Shown here piece after piece: positions 33,593 to 42,550 of a stretch of DNA of 64,000 bases; within the stretch, counting starts at the first letter, position 1; each line of letters starts with the position of its first letter. Under the pieces are notes generated by a model, which made no database searches, was not told where the DNA came from, and saw nothing but the letters and a program-made list of their open reading frames with translations. Origin of the DNA: Baekduia soli (GTDB lineage: Bacteria > Actinomycetota > Thermoleophilia > Solirubrobacterales > Solirubrobacteraceae); assembly GCF_007970665.1 (NCBI RefSeq), contig NZ_CP042430.1, positions 4,030,001-4,094,000 on the forward strand, given 5' to 3'. The position numbers and the translations under genes are program-made.

Positions 33593-34725
33593 GTCACCGC
33601 GGCGACGAGGAGCACGAGCGCCACGGGGGCCAGCAGGACCAGCAGCGCGGGCTCGCGCCGGCGGCGCAGCAGCAGCGCCCCGGCGAACGCGAACGGGACG
33701 AGCAGCCAGTAGGCCAGCAGGCCCGCCCGCTGGGCCCGGACGTTACGGCCCTCCGCCGAGGCCAGGAATGCCCCCTGGTCCCACGGCCGGTAGACGTCCA
33801 GGACGCGGCCCAGCCGCGCCGCGACCACGACGGGCAGCCGCCCCGCGTGCGACGTCATGTAGTCGATCCCGCGGCGGCGGTACTCGGCGAAGCGCACGGA
33901 CTCGTCGCCCGCGATCGCGTCGGAGCCGTAGCACTGGAACTTCCACGAGCCGATGAGGTCGCCGTAGTACGTGTCGCGGCAGTTGGCGCCGACCCAGATC
34001 CCGCTCGAGTTGTCCGAGATGAGGACCGGCTTGTCGAACGTCGTCAGCAGCCGCGCCTCCCACGGCGCCAGCACCAGGACGAAGGCCGCGAGCACCGATC
34101 CGGCGATCGCGCCGCGCCCGCGCCACGTCGGCGCCGCCCGCCAGGCCAGCGGCACGACGAGCAGCACGAGCAGGCCGATGGCCTCGCCGCGGGCCAGGGC
34201 CGCCAGCCCCAGCAGGCTGCCCAGCAGCCACCCCCGCCACAGCGCGGGCGAGCGGACGAGCCCGACGGCGGCCAGCAGCGCCGCCACGAGCGTGACGCCG
34301 TAGGTGGTCTCGGCCATGAGCGCCCCGTCGGGCAGCCACAGCATCGGGTACAGCGCCGCCATGAGCCCGGCGACGACGGCGACGCGGTCCGAACGGGTTA
34401 CGGCCCGCGCCAGGAGTGCCACGAGCACGACCGTCACCGTCCCGACCCCGGCGAAGAACAGCTTCTGGTCCTGGGTCGTGTCGAGGCCCAGCAGCGTCGA
34501 GAGGGCGACGAGCAGGATGTGCAGTGGCGGGAACTCGGCGGTGGCCATGCCGGGCTCGTAGACGCGGTGCAAGCCCTCGCCGTGGGCCAGGTTCCCGCCC
34601 TGGAGGTGGTACATCAGCGCGTCGCCGAGGACGGGCGTGTGGCGGTTGGCCAGCACGTAGGCGACGCGGACGGCGAACGCCAGCAACGCCACGAGCGACA
34701 GGACGGTGCGGAGCCGGGGGCGCAC
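33406..34725 (-). CDS. GT-C / GT39-like membrane glycosyltransferase
   Basis: 439 residues. PMT_2-type pattern: LANRHTPVLGDALMYHLQGG (DxxxY motif of the first outer loop), EFPPLHILLVALSTLLGLD, many helices, and a C-terminal outer loop SWKFQCYGSDAIAGDESVRF. It should transfer a sugar from a polyprenyl-phosphate donor outside the membrane. GTG 34725 lies seven bases after TAGGCT (34733-34738 on the minus strand), a leaderless arrangement. Its final 30 residues (after LLALRASRRP) are antisense to conserved helices of the O-antigen-ligase-like gene and are probably a read-through tail. Confidence 0.82.
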   Translation of the reverse strand: MRPRLRTVLSLVALLAFAVRVAYVLANRHTPVLGDALMYHLQGGNLAHGEGLHRVYEPGMATAEFPPLHILLVALSTLLGLDTTQDQKLFFAGVGTVTVVLVALLARAVTRSDRVAVVAGLMAALYPMLWLPDGALMAETTYGVTLVAALLAAVGLVRSPALWRGWLLGSLLGLAALARGEAIGLLVLLVVPLAWRAAPTWRGRGAIAGSVLAAFVLVLAPWEARLLTTFDKPVLISDNSSGIWVGANCRDTYYGDLIGSWKFQCYGSDAIAGDESVRFAEYRRRGIDYMTSHAGRLPVVVAARLGRVLDVYRPWDQGAFLASAEGRNVRAQRAGLLAYWLLVPFAFAGALLLRRRREPALLVLLAPVALVLLVAAVTYGSTRFRFAAEPGLVVLGSVAVDALLGRLLALRASRRPMSATATSESAGISQSQSMEAWKA

Positions 34726-34798
34726 GCCCGCCAGCCTAGAGATCGCCGCCCGCCGGGTCGGCGGTCCGGGGGCGCCGGACCTCTAGACTCGCGGCCCG

Positions 34799-36118
34799 AT
34801 GGCGGGCCACAAGCACGCCGGTGCGCTGTCGCCGGAACTCACGCCCGACGCGCTGCGCCCGCCGCCGGGCAACCCGCGGTTCCCGCTCGTCGACGGGCTG
34901 CGCGCCGTCGCGGCGCTGTGCGTCGTCGTCACGCACACCGCGTTCATCTCGGGGTTCAACGGCCACGGCGAGCTCGGCGCGATCACCGCACGGCTGGACG
35001 TCGGCGTCGCGCTGTTCTTCGTGATCTCGGGCTTCCTGCTCTATCGGCCGTTCGTGGCCGCGCGCCACCTCGCCCGCCCCGCCCCGCGCGTCCTGCTGTA
35101 CTTCCGCCGCCGCGCGCTGCGCATCCTGCCCGCCTACTGGCTGGCGCTGACCGTGCTGGCGATCTGGCCCGGCCTGCTGCTCGTGCACTCCGGCACGTGG
35201 TGGGTGTACTACGGCTTCCTGCAGGATCTGCGGGTGCCGTGGATCGAGGGCGGCATCACCGCGGCGTGGAGCCTGTGCGTCGAGGTTCAGTTCTACCTCC
35301 TGCTGCCGCTGTACGCCCTGGCCTGCGCGCGCTGGCTGAGCGGGCGGTCCTCCGCCGTGCAGGCCCGCGCCGAGGCCGGCGCGCTCGTGTTCCTGGCCGC
35401 GCTGTCGCTGCTGACGCGCACGTTGTTCTTCGACGATCCCGCCCCCGACACCGTGGCGAACACGATCGCCGGGACGTTCACGTGGTTCGCGCTGGGCATG
35501 GGCACGGCGGTGCTCAGCGTCCGCTGGCACGCCACACCGGTCGCGCAGCGTCCCGTGCCGCTGCGAGTCCTCGCCCGGCGCCCCGGCGCCGCGTGGGTGC
35601 TCAGCGCGCTCCTGCTGCTGCTCGTCACGCGCATCGGCATGCCCACGGTGACGATCACGGGGTACGACGGGCGCGACTGGTTCTTCGGGCACGTGCTCTA
35701 CGGCGCGATCGCGCTGTGCTTCGCCGCGCCCGCGATGCTCGGCGACCCGGCCCGCGGCGGCGTGCCGGGGCGGGTCCTGGGCTGGCGGCCGGTCGCGTGG
35801 CTGGGCCTGGTGTCCTACGGCATCTTCCTGTGGCACCAGCCGCTGACGGGCAAGTTCATCGGCGTGCAGGATTGGACGACGCACGGGTCGTTCATCGTCT
35901 ACACGCTCGTGGTCGCCGGCGTGGCGACGGGCTTCGCGACCCTCAGCTACTACCTCGTGGAGCGGCCGCTGCTGCGGTTCAAGGACCCGCCGGCACGGTC
36001 GCCCGGACGGACCCCCGGGGGCGACCCATCCGAGATCACGAGAGATGAGCCGCCCCGAACCGTCCTTGGCATCCAGCCGCCGACGGAGTCGCTGGAAGGC
36101 CGAGTCGGCCGACCTTAG
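34799..36118 (+). CDS. Acyltransferase 3 family membrane protein
   Basis: 439 residues, about ten helices. Start of the domain at residue 30: FPLVDGLRAVAALCVVVTHT with the family's R-x10-H pair (catalytic His), then FVISGFLLYRPF and RRRALRILPAYWLAL. The end has GLVSYGIFLWHQPL and YYLVERPLLRFK. These proteins (OatA, NodX, WecH relatives) O-acetylate peptidoglycan or surface glycans. No SGNH domain follows. It diverges from the GT39-like gene, with TAGACT nine bases before the ATG. Confidence 0.88.
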   Translation: MAGHKHAGALSPELTPDALRPPPGNPRFPLVDGLRAVAALCVVVTHTAFISGFNGHGELGAITARLDVGVALFFVISGFLLYRPFVAARHLARPAPRVLLYFRRRALRILPAYWLALTVLAIWPGLLLVHSGTWWVYYGFLQDLRVPWIEGGITAAWSLCVEVQFYLLLPLYALACARWLSGRSSAVQARAEAGALVFLAALSLLTRTLFFDDPAPDTVANTIAGTFTWFALGMGTAVLSVRWHATPVAQRPVPLRVLARRPGAAWVLSALLLLLVTRIGMPTVTITGYDGRDWFFGHVLYGAIALCFAAPAMLGDPARGGVPGRVLGWRPVAWLGLVSYGIFLWHQPLTGKFIGVQDWTTHGSFIVYTLVVAGVATGFATLSYYLVERPLLRFKDPPARSPGRTPGGDPSEITRDEPPRTVLGIQPPTESLEGRVGRP

Positions 36119-36174
36119 CCCGCGCCGCCGCGCCGGTTCATCAAGAGATCGACAACGGATGCACAACGCACGGA

Positions 36175-36432
36175 TCAAGGCGCGAGGTGCCCGGCGGCCT
36201 CGATGCGCAGGCCGCGCATCAGGCGGGCACAGGTGACACCCCACGACGTCCGGGAGACCTCGGTGTTCAGCGCCTCGACGACGAGCTCCTCGAGCGGGTC
36301 CGCGCACGCCGACGCGTGGTCGACGATCGCCCAGCCCGGGCGCTGCAGCCCGAGGTCCAGCTCGAAGACGACCTCGTCGAGCCCGGGCACGGGGAGCGGC
36401 CTGCTGAGCTGGTCGAGCGCGAACTGGGCCAT
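36175..36432 (-). CDS. Small conserved-looking protein, function unknown
   Basis: 85 residues: MAQFALDQLSRPLPVPGLDE, then VVFELDLGLQRPGWAIVDHA, ending LRIEAAGHLAP. No domain recognised; no signal peptide or membrane helix. Codon pattern and an alternating hydrophobic strand/helix pattern look like a real gene. TAGGGT lies nine bases before the start on the minus strand, in the same leaderless arrangement as its neighbours. No clear partner. Confidence 0.55.
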   Translation of the reverse strand: MAQFALDQLSRPLPVPGLDEVVFELDLGLQRPGWAIVDHASACADPLEELVVEALNTEVSRTSWGVTCARLMRGLRIEAAGHLAP

Positions 36433-36489
36433 CGCGCGCCGACCCTACCCGCGCGGCCGTGGGCGGTGCCGAGCGCGCTGGGCATCATT

Positions 36490-36506
36490 CCCCGCAACGT
36501 GCGGGG
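36490..36506. terminator. Perfect GC hairpin CCCCGCA-ACG-TGCGGGG
   Basis: Seven-base arms around ACG in the 233-bp gap between two minus-strand genes. A second GC-rich inverted pair follows at about 36528-36551. Neither has a clear U run, so they may end transcription of the 36666-37088 gene or act as regulatory folds. Confidence 0.35.
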
Positions 36507-36665
36507 ATCGGCGCCCCGCGCCGCCGTCCCCGCCGGGGATGGGGCGGGGAACGGCATGAGCGCTGGCGTCCGAGGACGCACGGCCCTTCTCAGAGCGACG
36601 CGCCCTCGAAGGGTCTTCCTGAAGCCACCTCCCACCGAGCGTCCTGCCCGGCCGGGGGCTGTCCA

Positions 36666-37088
36666 TCAGCCGGCGCTCGCCGGTCCTGGCGCCGACGCCA
36701 GCCCGACGGGGTCCAGCGCGCGGGCACGATCCAGCGCATGGCCGGCCGACACCGTGTCGCCCTCGCGGGCCAGCACGATCGACAGCGCCAGCCAGGCGTT
36801 GCGGCGATCGGGCTCACGGTGCACGGCCGCCCCGGCCAGGCGCTCGGCGGGGCGCAGCGCGCCGACCCGGGAGAACGCCACCGCGCCGTTGACGAGCTCC
36901 TCCACGTCGCGGCAGTGGGCCTGCAGCCGGGCGGCGATGCCCGCGGCGTCGGCGACCGGACGCCGCCCGAGCGTGACCGACAGCGCGTCGACCTGGGCCC
37001 GCGCGCACGCGTCGTGCGCGGCGTGGCGGCTGACCCCGAGGACGACGAGCGCGACGGCGCAGGCCAGGAGGGCGATCCGGTGGATCAT
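36666..37088 (-). CDS. Membrane-anchored TPR-like protein, function unknown
   Basis: 140 residues. One N-terminal hydrophobic helix (IALLACAVALVVLGVSR) is followed by an exported helical part with a single degenerate tetratricopeptide repeat: NAWLALSIVLAREGDTVSAG then HALDRARALDPVGL. Two Cys (AHDACAR, QAHCRD) could form a disulphide. It diverges from the GT2 gene at 37122; TACGAT sits eight bases before its start. No specific function recognised. Confidence 0.6.
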   Translation of the reverse strand: MIHRIALLACAVALVVLGVSRHAAHDACARAQVDALSVTLGRRPVADAAGIAARLQAHCRDVEELVNGAVAFSRVGALRPAERLAGAAVHREPDRRNAWLALSIVLAREGDTVSAGHALDRARALDPVGLASAPGPASAG

Positions 37089-37121
37089 CGCGGCGGATCG
37101 TATGGCAGGGTGTCGGCCCAG

Positions 37122-37829
37122 ATGCCGCCGCCGCTCGTCTCGATCCTCGTCCCCGCCTACGGCGAGGCCGGCACGATCGGCGAGGTCGTGCGCCGCGTGC
37201 TGGCCCTCGACGGCCTCGAGATCGAGCTCCTGGTGATCGACGACGGCTCGACCGACGCGACGGTGCCCGCGGCCCGCGAGGCCGCCGCCGGCGACCCGCG
37301 CCTGCGTGTGCTCACCCACGACCGCAACCGGGGCAAGGGCGCGGCGGTGCGCACGGGCATCGAGGCCTCCCGCGGCGACATCGTGGTGATCCAGGACGCC
37401 GACATGGAGTACGACCCCCGCGACCTGCCCAAGGTCCTGCAGCCCCTGCTCGACGGCGCCGCCGACGTCGTCTACGGCACGCGGCTGCGCGGCGGCGAGC
37501 CCCAGCGCGCGCACCTCTTCTGGCACTTCGTCGGCAACCGCTTCCTGTCGCTGCTGACCAACATCCTGTTCAACACGACCATCAGCGACATGGAGGTCGG
37601 CTACAAGGCCTTCCGCGGCGACCTCATCCGGTCCTTCCGCCTGGTCTCCGACGACTTCGCCTTCGAGCCCGAGGTCACTGCGAAGGTGCTGCGCACCCCC
37701 GGCGTGCGGCTGTACGAGATCCCGATCTCCTACTACGGGCGCTCCTACGACGAGGGCAAGAAGATCACCTGGCGCGACGGCTTCAAGGCGGTCTGGACCC
37801 TGCTGCGCTTCCGCTTCGCGCGGGTCTGA
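37122..37829 (+). CDS. GT2 glycosyltransferase, polyprenyl-phosphate type
   Basis: 235 residues. GT-A fold: VSILVPAYGEAGTIGEVVRR, DDGSTDAT, HDRNRGKGAAVRTGI, the DxD site in VIQDADMEYDPRDLP, and SDMEVGYKAFRGDL with YEIPISYYGRSYDEGKKITW. This is the DPM1/Ppm1-like subgroup that transfers a hexose from a nucleotide sugar to a polyprenyl phosphate on the cytosolic face, supplying donors to GT-C enzymes such as those nearby. No C-terminal membrane domain. ATG 37122 starts right at the fold; GTG 37110 is possible. Confidence 0.88.
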   Translation: MPPPLVSILVPAYGEAGTIGEVVRRVLALDGLEIELLVIDDGSTDATVPAAREAAAGDPRLRVLTHDRNRGKGAAVRTGIEASRGDIVVIQDADMEYDPRDLPKVLQPLLDGAADVVYGTRLRGGEPQRAHLFWHFVGNRFLSLLTNILFNTTISDMEVGYKAFRGDLIRSFRLVSDDFAFEPEVTAKVLRTPGVRLYEIPISYYGRSYDEGKKITWRDGFKAVWTLLRFRFARV

Positions 37830-37871
37830 GGCCCGGCGGGCGCGCCCGCCCCCGTCGGTAGCCTCGAGCCG

Positions 37872-38405
37872 ATGTCCGTCTGCACCCCTGAGGAGCTGGC
37901 CCTCCTGAAGGCCGCCGGGCGCGTCGTGGCCCGCACGCTGCGCGACCTGCGTGCCCGGGTGCGCCCGGGCATCAGCACGGCCGAGCTCGACGAGCAGGCG
38001 GACCGGCTCTTCGCTGCCGCCGGCGCGCGCTCGGGGCCGAGGCTGGACCACGGCCGCCTCGGCACGGTCTGCATCTCGGTCGACGACGAGGGCGTCCACG
38101 GCGTCCCGGGGCCGCGGCGGCTGCGGGAGGGCGAGCTCGTCAAGCTCGACGTCACGACCGAGCTCGACGGCTTCCACGCCGACGCGTGCCGCATCGTCGC
38201 GGTCGGCCGGGCGCGGCCGGGCGCGCTGAGGCTCAGGGCCGCGGCCGAGGCCGCGCTGCGCCGCGGGATGCAGGCCGCCACCGCCGGCGCCCCGATCAAC
38301 CACATCGGCCGCGCCGCGCAGGGCGAGGTGCAGCGCCGCGGGTTCGCGGTCGGCACCGAGCTGACCCGCCACGGCAGCGGCGCACCGCTGGTCCTGACCG
38401 CGTGA
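37872..38405 (+). CDS. Methionine-aminopeptidase-like protein, truncated
   Basis: 177 residues against about 250 for type I MetAP. The pita-bread fold is present up to two thirds: LKAAGRVVARTLRDLRARVR, SVDDEGVHGVPGPRRL, the two Asp ligands (VKLDVTTELDGFHADACRIV) and the His of RHGSG. It then ends APLVLTA, so the two Glu ligands are absent and peptidase activity is unlikely. The stop overlaps the ABC ATPase start (GTGA), so the short end is genuine and not a frameshift. TAGCCT stands seven bases before ATG 37872. It may have a binding or regulatory role in the exporter operon. Confidence 0.75.
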   Translation: MSVCTPEELALLKAAGRVVARTLRDLRARVRPGISTAELDEQADRLFAAAGARSGPRLDHGRLGTVCISVDDEGVHGVPGPRRLREGELVKLDVTTELDGFHADACRIVAVGRARPGALRLRAAAEAALRRGMQAATAGAPINHIGRAAQGEVQRRGFAVGTELTRHGSGAPLVLTA

Positions 38406-39208
38406 GCGCGCTCACGGTCACCGGGCTGCACAAGCGCTACGGCGCCCACACGGCGCTCGACGGCGTCGACCTCGAGGTCGGCGACGGCGAGCTCGTCGGG
38501 CTCCTGGGGCCCAACGGCGCGGGCAAGTCGACGCTGACGAAGATCGCCTGCGGGCTCGTGCGGGCCACCGACGGCATCGTCGAGGTGACCCGGCCGCTGG
38601 GCTACCTGGCCGAGCTGTTCCGCTTCCCCGGGTGGTGCACCGCCGACGAGGTGCTGCTGCTGCACCAGCGCCTGGCCGCCTCGGACGGCGGCGCGGCCGA
38701 GCGGGCCGACCTGCTGTCCCTCGTCCGCCTCGAGGAGGACGCCGGCATGCGCGTCGAGGCCATGTCCAAGGGCATGCAGCAGCGCCTCGGCCTGGCGCAG
38801 GCGATGATCGGGTCCCCGCGCCTGCTCCTGCTCGACGAGCCCACGAGCGCCCTGGACCCCGGCGGGCGGCGCACCGTGCGCGACCTGCTGGAGGAGCTGC
38901 GCCGCCGCGGCATCGCGGTGCTGCTCAACACCCACCTGCTCAGCGAGGTCGAGCTCGTGTGCGATCGCGTCGTGATCATCGACCGCGGCCGCGTCGTCGC
39001 CGCCGGGCGCCCGGCCGACCTCGCGCGCCCGCGGGGCGTCGAGGTCGAGCTGGCCTCGGGCACCCGCGTCGTGGAGGGCGCCGCGCGCGAGGACGTCCCG
39101 GGGATCGTCGCGCGCCTCGTGGCCGACGGCGAGGAGGTCTACGGCGTGCGGGTGCTGCGCTCCAGTCTCGAGGACGTCTACCTCGACACGGTGGTCGACG
39201 TCCGGTGA
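38402..39208 (+). CDS. ABC transporter ATP-binding protein
   Basis: 268 residues. Walker A GLLGPNGAGKST, Q-loop region GYLAELFRFPGW, signature MSKGMQQRLGLAQAM (SKGMQQRL replacing LSGGQ, as in ABC-2 export ATPases), Walker B LLLLDEPTSALDPGG and switch His in LLNTHLLSEV. The C-terminal 60 residues form the usual DrrA-like regulatory tail. GTG 38402 overlaps the MetAP-like stop and its own stop overlaps the permease start, so the three genes are coupled. Exports an unknown substrate. Confidence 0.92.
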   Translation: MSALTVTGLHKRYGAHTALDGVDLEVGDGELVGLLGPNGAGKSTLTKIACGLVRATDGIVEVTRPLGYLAELFRFPGWCTADEVLLLHQRLAASDGGAAERADLLSLVRLEEDAGMRVEAMSKGMQQRLGLAQAMIGSPRLLLLDEPTSALDPGGRRTVRDLLEELRRRGIAVLLNTHLLSEVELVCDRVVIIDRGRVVAAGRPADLARPRGVEVELASGTRVVEGAAREDVPGIVARLVADGEEVYGVRVLRSSLEDVYLDTVVDVR

Positions 39209-40059
39209 GCGGCGTGCTCATCGTGGCCCGCCACGCCCTGCAGGAGGCGCTGCGCCGGCGCGTGCTCGCCGTGGTCGTCGTGCTCACGCTGGGCTTCGGC
39301 GCGCTGTACGCCTGGGGCACCGACGAGCTGTTCAAGGACGTCAGCGGCTTCTCGCACGACCCGTCGGGCCTGGACCCGCGGGCGCTGGCCGGCGCGACGA
39401 TCCTCGGGCTGGCGATGTTCGGCGCGCTGTTCCTCGGCACCGTCCTGGCGACGTTCCTGACGGCGGGCGCCGTGCGCGGCGACGCCGAGCGCGGGCTGCT
39501 GCAGCCGCTCGTCGTGCGACCTCTGAGCCGCTCGCAGTACCTCGGCGGCCGCTTCCTGGCCGCCGCGACGGTCAGCGCGCTGTACGTGCTCGTCGTCTAC
39601 GCAGGCGCCGTGGTGGTCGTCGGCCTGCTCGGCGACTGGTGGCCGCTGCATCCCGTCGGCGCCGCGCTGCGCCTGGCCGGCGGCGCGGCGCTCGTCGCGG
39701 CGCTGGCGCTGCTGGGCTCGATCTTCCTCGGGGCCACGGCCAACGGGATCTGCATCCTCATGGCCTACGGCGCGGGACTGCTGGCCGGCCTGCTGGGCGC
39801 GATCGGCGACGCGGTTCCCTCCCACACCCTGCAGCGCATCGCCGACATCGGCTCCTGGGTGCTGCCGTTCGAGGGCCTGTACCGCGACGCGCTGCGCATG
39901 CTCGTGGCCGACGTGCCCGGGGTGACCGGCGCGATCATCCAGCTCGGCCCGCTCGGCGGATCGCACGACGCCGGTCCGCTGCTCGTGCCGTGGGCGGTCG
40001 CCTACGGCGTGCTCGTGCTCGCGGCCGCCGCCCTGGCGTTCTCGCGCCGCGACCTCTGA
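39205..40059 (+). CDS. ABC-2 type transporter permease
   Basis: 284 residues with six or so helices, for example VLAVVVVLTLGFGALYAWG, ILGLAMFGALFLGTVLATFL and GVLVLAAAALAFSRRDL. The phrase GDAERGLLQPLVVRPLSRSQ is the conserved coupling-helix region of ABC-2 permeases. It pairs with the ATPase immediately upstream (GTGA overlap). Its stop and the stop of the convergent HD gene lie in the palindrome TGAGCTCA (40057-40064). Confidence 0.88.
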   Translation: MSGVLIVARHALQEALRRRVLAVVVVLTLGFGALYAWGTDELFKDVSGFSHDPSGLDPRALAGATILGLAMFGALFLGTVLATFLTAGAVRGDAERGLLQPLVVRPLSRSQYLGGRFLAAATVSALYVLVVYAGAVVVVGLLGDWWPLHPVGAALRLAGGAALVAALALLGSIFLGATANGICILMAYGAGLLAGLLGAIGDAVPSHTLQRIADIGSWVLPFEGLYRDALRMLVADVPGVTGAIIQLGPLGGSHDAGPLLVPWAVAYGVLVLAAAALAFSRRDL

Positions 40060-40061
40060 GC

Positions 40062-41045
40062 TCAGGCGGCGCGGACCGCGATCCCGGCGGCGACGCGCGC
40101 CCGCAGGGCCGCGGCGTCGCGGGCGATGGACGGCGCAAGCGCCGAGGCGCGCACGGGCGCGCCCTCGGCGCCCAGCACGAGCGGGTCGACGGTGCGGGGC
40201 TTGGGATGCACGACGACGTCGGCGTCCTCCCCCGGGCGGGCGAGCACGGCGCGGGCCCCGGGCACCAGGCGCGCCAGTGCGCCGTCGATCTCCGGGTCGG
40301 CGGCCCCGCGCAACCGGTCCAGCAGCGCGGCGTCGGTGCTCAGCAGGTCGGCCGGGTCCAGCGCGCCGAGCGCCAGGGCGCGGCGGATCGCCCCGGCCAG
40401 CACCCAGTCGGCCCAGATCCCGGTCGGGTCGCAGAAGACCGTCCCCACCAGCCGGTCGAACCGCTCGGCGAACCAGGCTGCCGGCCCCGGGGCGGTCACC
40501 GCGAGCGTGCCCTCTTCGGTCACGGCCAGCGCGTCGAGGAAGGCCCGGGCGCACCCGGCCGTCACGAGCCCCTCGCAGACGGCGTCGCGCAGCGCGTAGT
40601 CGATGCGGTCGGCGCAGAGGTCGGGCGCCTCGCGATCCAGCAGCGGCCAGTCGTGCAGCGCCAGGACGGCGTCGGGGTCCAGCCCGTGGCCGGCCAGCAG
40701 CGCCGGCACCTCGCCGGCGCGCAGCAGGTCGACGCCGGCGTCTTCGTGCCAGCAGTCGCCGGCGTCGTCGAAGACGCGGTCGATCACGTGCGAGAACGCC
40801 CCGTGGCCCGCGTCGTGCAACAGCGCCGCGGCCTGCTCGGCGGTCGACCCGCCCAGGCGGCGGACGAGGAGCATCGTGCCCACGCTGTGCTGCAGGCGCG
40901 TGACGTCCCGGCCGGGTCGCACGAGCCAGACCGCCCCCGCCTGGTGCACGCCGGCCAGCCGCTGCAGGGCGGCCGTGCCCAGCAGCGCGCGCAGCACGGG
41001 CTCGCGGACGTCGGCGGCGCCGTGCAGCGCGTCGGCGACCCTCAC
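40062..41045 (-). CDS. HD-domain phosphohydrolase
   Basis: 327 residues. HD metal site: RLQHSVGTMLLVRRLG (His), ALLHDAGHGAFSHVID (HD), and later LCADRIDYALRDA (Asp). This is the SAMHD1/dGTPase-like or YdhJ-like HD subgroup that removes phosphates from nucleotides; which nucleotide cannot be said. The second half is helical with no further motif. GTG 41045 overlaps the stop of the upstream GT-C gene. It is the last gene of the four-gene minus-strand glycosyltransferase operon and may be a functional passenger. Confidence 0.85.
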   Translation of the reverse strand: MRVADALHGAADVREPVLRALLGTAALQRLAGVHQAGAVWLVRPGRDVTRLQHSVGTMLLVRRLGGSTAEQAAALLHDAGHGAFSHVIDRVFDDAGDCWHEDAGVDLLRAGEVPALLAGHGLDPDAVLALHDWPLLDREAPDLCADRIDYALRDAVCEGLVTAGCARAFLDALAVTEEGTLAVTAPGPAAWFAERFDRLVGTVFCDPTGIWADWVLAGAIRRALALGALDPADLLSTDAALLDRLRGAADPEIDGALARLVPGARAVLARPGEDADVVVHPKPRTVDPLVLGAEGAPVRASALAPSIARDAAALRARVAAGIAVRAA

Positions 41046-42550
41046 GCCTGCCGGCGCCCCAGCAGCACGTAGTCGCCGTACTGGCCGATCTGGCGGAAGT
41101 GGGCCTCGATCCAGTCGTCGAGGAGGTGCACGCCGGAGGACTTGGAGGAGCCGTTGTCCTCGAGCGCCAGGGCCAGCGGTGACTCCCAGCGCACGATGAG
41201 GCGGGTGTCGCTGCGCACCAGGTCGCGGATCATCTCGCGCTGCACCTCGGCCGTCGTGACGACCCCGGGCTGCACGACGTCGTAGCGCGTCGGGTTCGTG
41301 CGGTCCAGCAAGGTGTACAACAACGTGTCCCCCACCCGCACGTGGTCGTAGCGCGGCGGCGCCGACAGCACCGGCATGCCGGGACGTGAGCGCTCGTCGA
41401 CCGCGATGGCGAGCGCCTGAAGTGCCTTGGCGTCCTCGGGCGTCGAGCGGATCTCGACGCCGTCGGGCAGCTCGACGGCCACCATCTCGCTGGCGTCGCG
41501 CACCTTGCCCAGCTGGCGGTCCAGGCCGTGGACGACGATGAGCGCCAGGGCGACCGCCAGTGCCACCTGCAGCCAGCGGCGCGGCTCGCGCGCCGCGGCC
41601 GCCGCGAGCCCGACGCCCAGCACGGCCGACAGCGGCACGAGGTGGAACTCGTCGGTGCGGGCCAGCAGGTAGCCCAGCCCCGCGACCATGAGGGCCGCCA
41701 GCGCCCCGCCCCGGCGGCGCGGCAGCGCCGAGGCGGCCCAGAGGATCACCGCGACGACGAGGATCGCCGGGAAGGTCCGCTCGAGCACCTTGTTGGGGTC
41801 GGTGGTATGCGGCGCCAGGGGGAACGGGAGGCGCTGCAGCCCCTGCTTGCCCACGAAGCCGAACGTCTGGGAGAGCAGGTCCCCCGGCGCGACGACGAGG
41901 AACGGGAGCAGGCCGGCGAGGCCGACCGCCGCCGCGACGGCCAGGGGCGTCAACGACACGCGCGAGCGGCCGTGCAGCACGGCGGCGCCGATGGCCGCCG
42001 CCACGCCGATCTCCGGCCGGAAGAGGAACGCCAGCCCGGCCAGGGCGCCGGCGAGCGAGCCCCGGCGCCGGGCGACCAGCAGCGCGCCGAGGGCCAGGGT
42101 GGTGGCCGAGGCGTTGGGCCCGGGCGTCAGCGGCCAGGCCATCGCCGCCGCCACCGCCGCCCAGGAGGCCAGCGCCCAGCGGTCGTTGACGGTCTCGCGG
42201 CGGACGAGCAGGTAGGCGAGCACCGCGGCGGCCGCCCCCGTGAAGACCCGCAGCACCCGCCAGCCCCAGAGCGTGTTGCCGATGAGGGCCTGCACGAGCG
42301 GCTGGCCGGGGAGATAGTTGCACCAGAAGTCGCGGTAGGGCCACTGGCCCCCGGCGATGCGGTGGCCCCACTGCAGCATGAGGCCCTCGTCGTGCGGGCC
42401 CAGGCCCGCACGCATGTCGAGGGCGGCCAGCGCGGCGGCCAACAGCCCCAGGATCAGCAGCCGCCAGACGGACACCTCGACGGTGTGGCGGAAGAACCCC
42501 AGGGACGGCTCATGGCCCCGGCGGTGGCGGCGGCCGCCCACGGTGCTCAC
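41042..42550 (-). CDS. GT-C fold membrane glycosyltransferase
   Basis: 502 residues. The first outer loop has DMRAGLGPHDEGLMLQWGHR then QWPYRDFWCNYLPGQPLVQ, the acidic-loop pattern of GT39/ArnT-like enzymes. About ten helices follow, then a soluble C-terminal part from about residue 330 (MVAVELPDGVEIRSTPEDAK). It probably uses a polyprenyl-linked donor outside the membrane. GTG 42550 overlaps the GT2 stop upstream, and its own stop overlaps the HD gene. Confidence 0.8.
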   Translation of the reverse strand: MSTVGGRRHRRGHEPSLGFFRHTVEVSVWRLLILGLLAAALAALDMRAGLGPHDEGLMLQWGHRIAGGQWPYRDFWCNYLPGQPLVQALIGNTLWGWRVLRVFTGAAAAVLAYLLVRRETVNDRWALASWAAVAAAMAWPLTPGPNASATTLALGALLVARRRGSLAGALAGLAFLFRPEIGVAAAIGAAVLHGRSRVSLTPLAVAAAVGLAGLLPFLVVAPGDLLSQTFGFVGKQGLQRLPFPLAPHTTDPNKVLERTFPAILVVAVILWAASALPRRRGGALAALMVAGLGYLLARTDEFHLVPLSAVLGVGLAAAAAREPRRWLQVALAVALALIVVHGLDRQLGKVRDASEMVAVELPDGVEIRSTPEDAKALQALAIAVDERSRPGMPVLSAPPRYDHVRVGDTLLYTLLDRTNPTRYDVVQPGVVTTAEVQREMIRDLVRSDTRLIVRWESPLALALEDNGSSKSSGVHLLDDWIEAHFRQIGQYGDYVLLGRRQA

